Below are positions 46,600 to 54,044 of a DNA stretch of 64,000 nt, in pieces (within the stretch, counting starts at the first letter, position 1; every line of letters begins with the position of its first letter). Source of the stretch: WHSW01 sp963705955 (GTDB lineage Bacteria > Actinomycetota > Thermoleophilia > Solirubrobacterales > 70-9). The notes below the pieces were generated by a model. The model was not told the DNA's origin. It did no database searches and saw only the letters and a list, made by a program, of their open reading frames with translations. The position numbers and the translations under genes were made by a program. The DNA lies in contig CAVPLH010000010.1 of assembly GCA_963705955.1 (NCBI GenBank), positions 124,001 to 188,000 on the forward strand, written 5' to 3'.

Positions 46600-46634
46600 G
46601 CGGTCTCCTTTCGTTTCGGTGAGAGAGACTGGGG

Positions 46635-47036
46635 CTAGTGGGCGGACTCGCGCGACCGTCCACCGTAGGCGACGAGGCCGTAGATCACGAGCAGGTCGAG
46701 GATGAAGATCCCGATCGCAACCGTGGGGAACGCGTTCGTGAACAGCAGGATCGCGATCGCGCTGATCGTCGCGCTGAACACCCCGATCACGCGGCCGATC
46801 GGGTTGCGGTTCCAGATCGAGAACGCCGCGAACAGCTGCACGAGCCCGATCAGCAGGTGGACCCAGCCCCACGTGTTGAGGCTGTCGAAGAGGACGTAGT
46901 GCTGGCCCTGGACGAACGCCGACGAGTCGCCGATCGCCGCGATCCCGTAGATCGCGTTCAGCCCGCCGGCGATCATGATCACCACCCCGGCGAACAGCAC
47001 CCAGCCCTCTCCGCGGCCCTGCTCGTAGGTGTTCAT
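46635..47036 (-). CDS. Four-helix membrane protein of unknown function
   Basis: 133 residues with four membrane segments: GWVLFAGVVIMIAGGLNAIYGIAAI, WGWVHLLIGLVQLFAAFSIW, IGVFSATISAIAILLFTN and VAIGIFILDLLVIYGLVAYG. Its pattern matches a small family often found in actinobacterial stress loci; I do not know a defined function. ATG 47036 has GAGGAGG five bases upstream. Palindrome copy 5 is 81 bp ahead. First gene of a three-gene run. Confidence 0.8.
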   Translation of the reverse strand: MNTYEQGRGEGWVLFAGVVIMIAGGLNAIYGIAAIGDSSAFVQGQHYVLFDSLNTWGWVHLLIGLVQLFAAFSIWNRNPIGRVIGVFSATISAIAILLFTNAFPTVAIGIFILDLLVIYGLVAYGGRSRESAH

Positions 47037-47116
47037 TTCGGCCTCCTCGGTCGGGTTCGGTTGTCGCCGACGGCGACCCTGGACCTCACAACCTACGCCC
47101 GCGCCGAGCCCGCGTC

Positions 47117-47135
47117 ATCGCCCCAACCGGGTGAT
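47117..47135. promoter_or_regulatory. Shared 7-5-7 palindrome, copy 5 (upstream of small membrane-protein operon)
   Basis: ATCGCCC-CAACC-GGGTGAT, ten bases after the gad stop and 81 bp before the next start. Confidence 0.65.
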
Positions 47136-47144
47136 TTGGGGGAG

Positions 47145-48530
47145 CTAGTAGCCGGTTCCGGTCTTGACCCGCTGCCGCTCGTCCTTGCTCACCCCGCCAC
47201 CCTTCTTCTCGAGCGTCTCGCAGGCGGCGTGGATGTCGTCGCCCAGCGTGCTGACGAGTGCGTGGCTGAGGTTGAGCTTGACCAGCGCCCGCAGCATCTT
47301 CACGTGGTCGGCCTTCGGCGGCATCGTGTACGCGGGCAGCATCCAGCCGCGCTCCGCCGCCACCTGCCAGGCGATGTCGAACTCGTCGAACGGCTCGTTC
47401 TCGGGGTCGGCGAGGTTGAAGGCGACCAGCGGCAGCCGCTCCTCGTCGGCGCCGATCACCTTGAAGCGGCCGATCTTCGTGATCTCGTCGGCGAGCAGCT
47501 TCGCGTTCGATTGCATCACCTCCATGAGGAACCTGTAGCCGGTGCGCCCGAAGCGGATCAGGTTGTAGTACTGCGCCAGCACCATCGCGGAGCCGGTGGA
47601 GAAGTTGAGCGTGAAGGTGGGGTCGGTCTTGCCGAGGTAGTTCTCGGAGAAGACGAGGTCCTCGGCCAGGTCCGCCTTCTCGCGGAAGATCAGCCAGCCG
47701 ATTCCGGGGTAGACGAGGCCGAACTTGTGCCCGGAGACGTTGATCGAGCGCACCTGCTCGAGCCTGAAGTCCCATTCGGAGTGGGGGTAGAGGAAGGGCC
47801 AGGTGAAACCGCCGCTGGCGCCGTCGATGTGCAGCGGCACGTCGAGGCCCTTGTCGTTCTTGAGCGCCACGAGGTGATCGTTGATGCCGGTGATGTCGTC
47901 GCTGTGGCCGGTGAACGTGGTCCCGAGCACGGCGGCGACTCCGATCGTGTTCTCGTCGACGTGCGGCTCGATGTCCTCGGGGCCGACCGTGTACTTGTCG
48001 GGCTGCAGCGGCACGATCCGCGGCTCGACGTCGAAGTAGCGGCAGAACTTCTCCCAGACGACGTGCACGTCGCCCCCGAAGACGAGGTTCGGCTTGTCGG
48101 TCGGCTTGCCCGCGGCCTCTTGGCGCTGGCGCCACTTCCACTTCAGCGACAGCGCCCCGAGCATGATCGCCTCCGAGGAGCCCTGAGTGCGGGCCCCGGT
48201 CGTCTCACCGGGGGCGTTGAAGAGGTTGGCGAGCATGCGGATGCAGCGCTGCTCGATCTCGGCCGTGCGCGGGTACTCGGCGTGGTCGATGAAGTTGCGG
48301 TCGAGGCTGTTGGCGATGATCTCCCGCGCCTCGGGCTCCATCCACGTGGTCACGAAGGTGGCGAGGTTTCGCTCCGGAACGCCGTCGAGGACCATCTCCT
48401 CGGCGATCAGCCGCCCCGCAGCGATCGGCGACATCACGTCGTCCGGGATCGCGTCGTCGGGCGCGCCCTCGATCAGCCACTTGCCACCGATCTTGCTCGA
48501 CAGCTCGGTGATGTCCTGTTCCGTGCTCAT
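47145..48530 (-). CDS. gad: Glutamate decarboxylase
   Basis: PLP enzyme turning glutamate into GABA while consuming a cytoplasmic proton; acid resistance. 461 residues. Lys269 in NVSGHKFGLVYPGIGW is the cofactor lysine; TQGSSEAIMLGALSLKWKWR, HIDGASGGF and YLGKTDPTFTLNFSTGSAMVLAQYYNLIRFG are family signatures. ATG 48530 has GAGGAGG five bases upstream. No glutamate/GABA antiporter gene is in the window. Copy 6 of the palindrome lies 53 bp upstream, between it and the LAL regulator gene. Confidence 0.94.
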   Translation of the reverse strand: MSTEQDITELSSKIGGKWLIEGAPDDAIPDDVMSPIAAGRLIAEEMVLDGVPERNLATFVTTWMEPEAREIIANSLDRNFIDHAEYPRTAEIEQRCIRMLANLFNAPGETTGARTQGSSEAIMLGALSLKWKWRQRQEAAGKPTDKPNLVFGGDVHVVWEKFCRYFDVEPRIVPLQPDKYTVGPEDIEPHVDENTIGVAAVLGTTFTGHSDDITGINDHLVALKNDKGLDVPLHIDGASGGFTWPFLYPHSEWDFRLEQVRSINVSGHKFGLVYPGIGWLIFREKADLAEDLVFSENYLGKTDPTFTLNFSTGSAMVLAQYYNLIRFGRTGYRFLMEVMQSNAKLLADEITKIGRFKVIGADEERLPLVAFNLADPENEPFDEFDIAWQVAAERGWMLPAYTMPPKADHVKMLRALVKLNLSHALVSTLGDDIHAACETLEKKGGGVSKDERQRVKTGTGY

Positions 48531-48582
48531 GCCGGCCTCCTCGTCGTGTCGCTGGATCCAATCGTCTGAACGCCGCCGCCGC

Positions 48583-48601
48583 ATCATGCGGTCGGGGTGA
48601 A
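48583..48601. promoter_or_regulatory. Shared 7-5-7 palindrome, copy 6 (upstream of gad)
   Basis: ATCATGC-GGTCG-GGGTGAA, 53 bp before the gad start and 12 bp after the stop of the LuxR-type regulator gene. Confidence 0.65.
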
Positions 48602-48612
48602 AACCGATCCGT

Positions 48613-50856
48613 TCAATCCGGCCCCCGTTCGACCGGGCTCGGGGCAGCCTCGAGCAGCCCGGCGGTGCGTGCGCAGGCGACGGCCTCGGCTCGGGACGAA
48701 ACCCCGAGCTTTCGATAGATCGACCGAGCCTGGGTCTTGACCGTGTTGGCGGAGACGAACAGCTCCTCGGCGATCTCGCGGAAGCTCAGGTGGGTGGGAA
48801 GGAAGTGCAGCAGCCGGAGCTCGGCGGGGCTCAACGGCCACCGTCCGGTGACCGCGTGGGCTGCGTCGGCGTCCCGCCACGCGACCGCGATCCAATCCCG
48901 TAGGACAGGGGCGTCCGACCCTCGCTTGAGGTGACGAGCGGCGTCGGCGAGCCGGGCCCTGGCGGCCGGCGCGTCGTCGAGCACCAACAGCGCCCGGGCG
49001 ATCACGATCCGCACCTCGGCCTCGTACCACGAGCTGAACTCGTTCAGCTCGCCGAGCAGGCGCTCGGCGGCGTTCAGCTCGCGGGCCGCCGTCGCCGCCT
49101 CACCCTGCACCCCGTGAACGAGCGCGGCGGCGGCGTAGGTCAGCGCCGCGGTCGGGGTCGCGTCGAGGCCGTGGCGGTTGGTCTGCGCGACGGCGTTCTC
49201 GGCCAAGGCGATCGCCTCCTCGAGGTTCCCCTCGTCCAGCGCCACCAGCGTCAGCTGGGCGTGACACAGCGCCTCGATGCTCGGCGCACCGGTGCCGCCA
49301 CGACGCGATCCCTCCTCGAGCAGTTTGCGAGCCTGCTCCCGATCCCCCGCCAGGTGAGACGAGACTCCCTCGATCAGCCGGGCGATCGACCGCCAGGGGC
49401 TGTCCTCCGGCAGGTGCTCGTAGGCGCTCGCGACGTCCTCACGCATCGGCGCGATTCCGTCGCGCGCCGCGCCCGCGGCGCGGATCAGCCGCGCCGACGC
49501 CTCGAGCTCCGACCGTTCGGGACCGTCGCGGTCCTTGAGCCGCTCGAGCGCGGTGCCGACCCAATGGTCGACCAGCGCCCCGTCGCCCCTGCTCAGGTCG
49601 ACCGTCGCCTGCGTCAGGGAGAGGGTCGGTGAGGCGGCGGTCGCCTGGCCGCCGAGGAGCGCCAGCCAGTCGCGCAGGGTGGCCACTCGTCCGCGGCTCG
49701 CGTAGCTCGCGGTGCAGGCCCAGATCAGAGCCCCGGCGCGCTCGGTGTCGCCGGCGGCGATCGCGTGCGCGACGGCCCGATCAGGCTGAACGTCTCGCTC
49801 ATACCAGGCGCTTGCGCGGCCGTGGAGCTCGCGTTCCGGGCGGACCCCGAGGCCGCCGAGCTCGGACTCGAGCAGGTCCCGCAGCAGCGTATGGCAGCGG
49901 TACTGGCGGTCGCGTCGGTCGAGCGGGATCAGCAGCAGGTTCGAGCGACGGAGCCGCCGCAGCCGCGCCGCCGAGCCCTCGCAGCCGAGCACCGCGTCGC
50001 AGACCTCCCCGGAGAGGCGGTCGAGGATCGAGCTGCGAATCATGAACTCGGCGTCCTCGGCCGACAGAGTCGAGAGGAACTCGTCGTGCAGATAGTCGGC
50101 GACGAGCCTGTGGTCGCCGCTGAACCGCTCGATCGCGGAATCGGGTTCGCTCTCGGCCTCGAGGTACAGGGCCGCGAGGTAGAGGCCGGCTGCCCAGCCC
50201 TCGGTACGTTCGATCAGCCGCGCCATCGCGTCGGGGCCGAGGCAGACGCCACGGATTGCGAGCAGCTCGGCCGCCTCGTCCGGCGTCATCGCCAGGTCCT
50301 CCGGCCCGAGCTCGGCGAGCAGCCGGCGGACGCGGAGGCGCCCGACCCCAAGCGCCGGCTCGGTGCGGCCGGCGAAGGCGAGCATCGATCCGCGGGGCAC
50401 GCTCTCGGCGAGCTCGCCGAGCGGCTTCAGCGTCTCGTCCCGGAGCCGGTGCACGTCGTCGAGCACGAGCACGAAGGGACGCTCGCGCCGTCGCAGCGAA
50501 TCACAGAGCCGCGGCACCAGTGCGTCGGCGAGGTCGGGGTCCCCGAGCGGGGGCGCCAAGGCGTCCTCGTCGAGCGGTTCGATCTCGTCGAGCGCCACCG
50601 CGATCGAGTCGATCAGAAGCACCGGGTCGTTGTGGCGGGCGTCGAGCGTGATCCAGGCGAACTCACGGTCGTCGTCCGCCAGCCACTGGTGGAGCAGCGT
50701 CGTCTTCCCGTAGCCCGCCGGCGCGGCCACCAACAGCGCCGATCGCTCGCGGTCGGCGACCAGCCTCGAGACCAGGTCGTCGCGGCGTACGAGCGGACCG
50801 GCGACGCCGCGACGGCGCTCGACGGTCCGCCCTTCGAGTTGCGCGACCCGCATCAT
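48613..50856 (-). CDS. LuxR-family LAL (MalT-like) ATP-dependent regulator
   Basis: 747 residues. The N-terminal NTPase has Walker A LLVAAPAGYGKTTLLHQWL and Walker B FVLVLDDVHRL. A winged-helix region is followed by TPR-like helices (about 380-670), the usual ligand-sensing part of MalT proteins. The C-terminal GerE helix-turn-helix is SFREIAEELFVSANTVKTQARSIYRKLGVSSRAEAV. It lies next to gad and palindrome copy 6, so it is a candidate regulator of the 19-bp motif. ATG 50856 is followed directly by a second ATG. Confidence 0.9.
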   Translation of the reverse strand: MMRVAQLEGRTVERRRGVAGPLVRRDDLVSRLVADRERSALLVAAPAGYGKTTLLHQWLADDDREFAWITLDARHNDPVLLIDSIAVALDEIEPLDEDALAPPLGDPDLADALVPRLCDSLRRRERPFVLVLDDVHRLRDETLKPLGELAESVPRGSMLAFAGRTEPALGVGRLRVRRLLAELGPEDLAMTPDEAAELLAIRGVCLGPDAMARLIERTEGWAAGLYLAALYLEAESEPDSAIERFSGDHRLVADYLHDEFLSTLSAEDAEFMIRSSILDRLSGEVCDAVLGCEGSAARLRRLRRSNLLLIPLDRRDRQYRCHTLLRDLLESELGGLGVRPERELHGRASAWYERDVQPDRAVAHAIAAGDTERAGALIWACTASYASRGRVATLRDWLALLGGQATAASPTLSLTQATVDLSRGDGALVDHWVGTALERLKDRDGPERSELEASARLIRAAGAARDGIAPMREDVASAYEHLPEDSPWRSIARLIEGVSSHLAGDREQARKLLEEGSRRGGTGAPSIEALCHAQLTLVALDEGNLEEAIALAENAVAQTNRHGLDATPTAALTYAAAALVHGVQGEAATAARELNAAERLLGELNEFSSWYEAEVRIVIARALLVLDDAPAARARLADAARHLKRGSDAPVLRDWIAVAWRDADAAHAVTGRWPLSPAELRLLHFLPTHLSFREIAEELFVSANTVKTQARSIYRKLGVSSRAEAVACARTAGLLEAAPSPVERGPD

Positions 50857-51075
50857 CCTCCGGACTTGCGCTCCTTGCTCACGATCGAGGCCTTCGTGCG
50901 AAACCTACCGCCTGCAAGCAACCGTTCGCGGACGCTCTGAGGTTTAGCGTTTGCTCACATCCTCCGCTACCCTGTCGCGTCCCCAGCGAGAGGGTCCTCG
51001 CAGGTTTCGATGCAGGGGGCGAACGCGCGCCGGCCGCTAAAGGACTGCCGCGGACGCCGAAGAAAGGGGCTGCGC

Positions 51076-51957
51076 ATGGCACTTCTGAAGACACGTAGAT
51101 CCAGCCGAGCGCGCCGCCGTGAGGGCGGCGACCACCCGAGGCGCGAGCCGCGCCGGACTACGGCCAAGCGCCCCAGCGGCCAGCCGCCGATCATCGAGGT
51201 CGAGGACGCGACCGTCGTCTACCCGGGAGGGCACGTCGCCCTCGAGCGGGTGACGACCTCGATCGGCCGCGGCGAGTTCGCGTTCGTCGTCGGTCCGACG
51301 GGATGCGGCAAGTCGACCCTGATCAAGCTCTTGATCCGTGACGTCGAGCCCGCCGCGGGCATCGTCCGGATCGCCGGCAAGGACATCAACGAGATGCCGC
51401 ACGATCGGACGCCGTACCTGAGGCGCCGGATCGGCACCGTCTTCCAGGACTTCAAGCTGCTGCCGAACCGCACCGTCTACGACAACGTCGCATACGCACT
51501 GCAGGTGATCGGTGAGCCGCGTTCGCAGATCCGTCGCAAGGTGCCGGAGATCCTTCGCCTCGTCGGCCTGCAGTCGAAGATCCACAACTACCCCGACGAG
51601 CTCTCCGGCGGTGAGCAGCAGCGCGTCGCGATCGCCCGCGCGTTCGTCAACCACCCACCGCTCCTGCTCGCCGACGAGCCGACCGGAAACCTCGATCCGG
51701 TGACCTCGATCGGGATCATGCAGCTGCTCTACCGGATCAACCGCACCGGGACGACGGTGCTCGTGGTCACGCACGACCGCGAGATGGTCGACAAGATGCG
51801 ACGCCGCGTGATCGCGCTCGAGGATGGACGCCTGATCCGCGACGAGGACGCGAGCGGCTACCACGACGAGTCGACGAAGGAATTCGCCGCCCGGATCCGG
51901 GCGGAGATGGGCGTCGGCGACGAGGGCGGCAGCAGCGGCAACTCCGAGGGCCGGTGA
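51076..51957 (+). CDS. ftsE: Cell division ATP-binding protein FtsE
   Basis: Cytoplasmic ATPase of the FtsEX complex that controls wall hydrolases at the septum. 293 residues. The ABC core starts at IIEVEDATVVYPGGHVALERVTTSI; Walker A GPTGCGKST, signature LSGGEQQR, Walker B LLLADEPTG and VVTHDREMV are intact. A basic 35-residue N-terminal extension (KTRRSSRARRREGG...) is unusual. ATG 51076 has AAAGGGG seven bases upstream. ftsX follows after three bases. Confidence 0.95.
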   Translation: MALLKTRRSSRARRREGGDHPRREPRRTTAKRPSGQPPIIEVEDATVVYPGGHVALERVTTSIGRGEFAFVVGPTGCGKSTLIKLLIRDVEPAAGIVRIAGKDINEMPHDRTPYLRRRIGTVFQDFKLLPNRTVYDNVAYALQVIGEPRSQIRRKVPEILRLVGLQSKIHNYPDELSGGEQQRVAIARAFVNHPPLLLADEPTGNLDPVTSIGIMQLLYRINRTGTTVLVVTHDREMVDKMRRRVIALEDGRLIRDEDASGYHDESTKEFAARIRAEMGVGDEGGSSGNSEGR

Positions 51958-51960
51958 GCG

Positions 51961-52872
51961 ATGGGCCGCGTCGCCTTCTTCCTCTCCGAGGCGTTTCGAG
52001 CGCTGCGCCGCAGCGCGGCGCCGAGCGTCGCCGCGATCGTCACGATCGTGATCACCACGCTGCTGCTCGGCGTCCTCGTCCCCGTCCTTCGGGCCAGCGA
52101 GTCGAAGGCGTCGGAGGTCCGCGACCAGATCGGACTCAAGGTGTTCCTCTATCGCGACGCGACCGAGAACCAGCGCCAGGAGCTCCAGCGCAAGCTCAAT
52201 GCGCTGCCCCACGTGACCGCCGCCGACTACTGCTCGCCCGACTGTGCGAAGAAGGAGCTCGCATCGCGGCTCTCCGGCGATCTGCGCGGCTCGATCCAGG
52301 AGCTGAACTCGAACCCGCTGCCGCCCGCGTTCGACCTCTCGCTCGACGATCCGGACAACCTCGAGGCCGTGCGCTCCGCCCTGCAGCCGACCAATTCCGC
52401 CGGCAAGCCGACCCCGATCAGCGCCGCGATCGACCCCCCGATCGGGCAGAGCCGCGAGGACGCGAACAAGATCCGCGAGGTCACCGGGGCGGTGAAGATC
52501 GTCCTCATCGTGATCGCCGGCCTGTTGCTGATCGCCTCGCTGCTGCTGGTCGCGAACACGATCCGCCTTTCGATCTACGCCCGCCGGCGCGAGGTCGAGG
52601 TGATGCGGCTGGTCGGCGCCACCAACTGGTTCATCCGCTGGCCGTTCATGATCGAGGGCGTGATCGTCGGCATCGCCGGTGCCGGGATCGCGGTCGGGCT
52701 GTTGGTGCTCGGTAAGGTCACGATCGTGGATCCACTGTCCGGTGACTTCGCCCTCGTCGACAATCTCTCGACCATGGGCTTCGGCCCGCTGGTCGCCATG
52801 CTCGTCGCATCCGCGGTCGTCGTCTCGGCGCTCGGCAGCGGCATAACGTTGCGCCGCTTTCTCAGGGTGTGA
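51961..52872 (+). CDS. ftsX: Cell division membrane protein FtsX
   Basis: 303 residues, four membrane segments in the FtsX order: AAPSVAAIVTIVITTLLLGVLVPVL, an extracytoplasmic domain (about 45-175), then IVLIVIAGLLLIASLLLVANTI, REVEVMRLVGATNWFIRWPFMIEGVIVGIAGAGIAV and a last helix before the C-terminal RRFLRV. The outer domain has a CSPDC pair that could form a disulfide. Its likely partner is a NlpC/P60 or M23 hydrolase. The stop overlaps the GTG start of the next gene. Confidence 0.94.
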   Translation: MGRVAFFLSEAFRALRRSAAPSVAAIVTIVITTLLLGVLVPVLRASESKASEVRDQIGLKVFLYRDATENQRQELQRKLNALPHVTAADYCSPDCAKKELASRLSGDLRGSIQELNSNPLPPAFDLSLDDPDNLEAVRSALQPTNSAGKPTPISAAIDPPIGQSREDANKIREVTGAVKIVLIVIAGLLLIASLLLVANTIRLSIYARRREVEVMRLVGATNWFIRWPFMIEGVIVGIAGAGIAVGLLVLGKVTIVDPLSGDFALVDNLSTMGFGPLVAMLVASAVVVSALGSGITLRRFLRV

Positions 52873-54044
52873 GCCACAGCGACGAGCGGAGCGGCTTCGG
52901 CTCCGGCGTCGTCACCGGGCTGGTCATCGGTCTGGCGGTCGCGGCGATCGTCGTGCTCGTCACCGGACTGCTCTCCGGCGACGACAGCTCCGACCCGATC
53001 GTTCAGGCGCGTGGCGTGATCGAGTCCAACTACTTCAAGGACCCCGACCGGCAGGCGCTCGACGATGCCTCGATCGACGGCATGGTCAGCGACCTGCGGA
53101 AGCGCTACGACGACAAGTTCTCGCACTACTTCACCGCCGAGCAGCTGACCGACTTCGAGGCCGCCACCTCCGGCCGCTTCTCCGGAGTCGGCCTCAGCGT
53201 CACCGAGGTACCGCAGGGCCTGCGGGTCGCGGACGTGTTTCCGAATACACCGGCCAAGGATGCAGGGATCCAGGTCGGCGACCTGATCGTCGCCGTCGAC
53301 GGCAGATCGATCGCCGGGCTTCCGTCGCAGGTCTCGACCGGCAGGATCAAGGGCCCGCCCGGAACCGCGGTAGAGCTGACGATCAGATCGCCCGGCGAGC
53401 GCAAGCCGCACCGGGTCAGCGTCGAGCGGGCCGACGTTCGCGTGCCGGCCGTCGACGGGCGGATCGAGCGCGTCCGCGGCGACCCGGTCTCCTACGTGAG
53501 CTTCCACACCTTCAGCGAGGGCGCGCACGGCGAGCTTCGCGGGACGATCGAACGGCTCTACCGCCGCGGCTCGCAGGGCCTCGTCCTCGACCTCCGGGGC
53601 AACGGCGGCGGGCTGCTGAACGAGGCCGTGCTCTGCGCGAGCATCTTCCTCGAGCACGGGAACGTCGTCTCGACCCGCAGCCGCACCCACGGCGACCGGG
53701 ACTACAGCGCGGTCGGCGACGCGATCGAGCCGCGCCCGACGGTCGTCCTGGTCAACCGCGACACGGCTTCAGCCGCGGAGATCCTCACGGCGGCGCTGAA
53801 GGAGAACGACCTCGCGACCGTCGTCGGCACCCGCACCTACGGCAAGGGGACGTTCCAGCAGGTCCTCCATCTGCCCGCGGGCGGCGCGCTCGACCTCACC
53901 GAGGGTGAGTACCTGACCGCGGACGGAAGCTCGATCCTCGGCACCGGGGTAAAGCCGCAGGTGCGGGTCTCCGACGACCCGAAGACGCAGGGTGACGACG
54001 AGGCGCTCGACAAAGCCCTCGACGTCCTCCGCTCGCAGCTTTGA
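52869..54044 (+). CDS. S41 family carboxyl-terminal processing protease
   Basis: 391 residues, membrane-anchored (GVVTGLVIGLAVAAIVVLVTGLL, residues 12-34). A PDZ domain follows (GVGLSVTEVPQGLRVADVFPNTPAKDAGIQVGDLIVAVDGRSI). The S41 catalytic part has GNGGGLLNEAV, the Ser in RDTASAAEILTAAL and the Lys in GTRTYGKGTFQ. It acts outside the membrane on exported proteins, perhaps wall hydrolases controlled by FtsEX. GTG 52869 overlaps the ftsX stop, and its own stop overlaps rnr. Confidence 0.93.
   Translation: MSHSDERSGFGSGVVTGLVIGLAVAAIVVLVTGLLSGDDSSDPIVQARGVIESNYFKDPDRQALDDASIDGMVSDLRKRYDDKFSHYFTAEQLTDFEAATSGRFSGVGLSVTEVPQGLRVADVFPNTPAKDAGIQVGDLIVAVDGRSIAGLPSQVSTGRIKGPPGTAVELTIRSPGERKPHRVSVERADVRVPAVDGRIERVRGDPVSYVSFHTFSEGAHGELRGTIERLYRRGSQGLVLDLRGNGGGLLNEAVLCASIFLEHGNVVSTRSRTHGDRDYSAVGDAIEPRPTVVLVNRDTASAAEILTAALKENDLATVVGTRTYGKGTFQQVLHLPAGGALDLTEGEYLTADGSSILGTGVKPQVRVSDDPKTQGDDEALDKALDVLRSQL

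Noticed and set aside
33011..48601. The six palindromes as rho-independent terminators
   Set aside because: Stems are only seven base pairs, often with a mismatch, and there is no T-run. Copy 2 is in a divergent region where no gene ends. The primary sequence of the arms is conserved, which terminators do not need.
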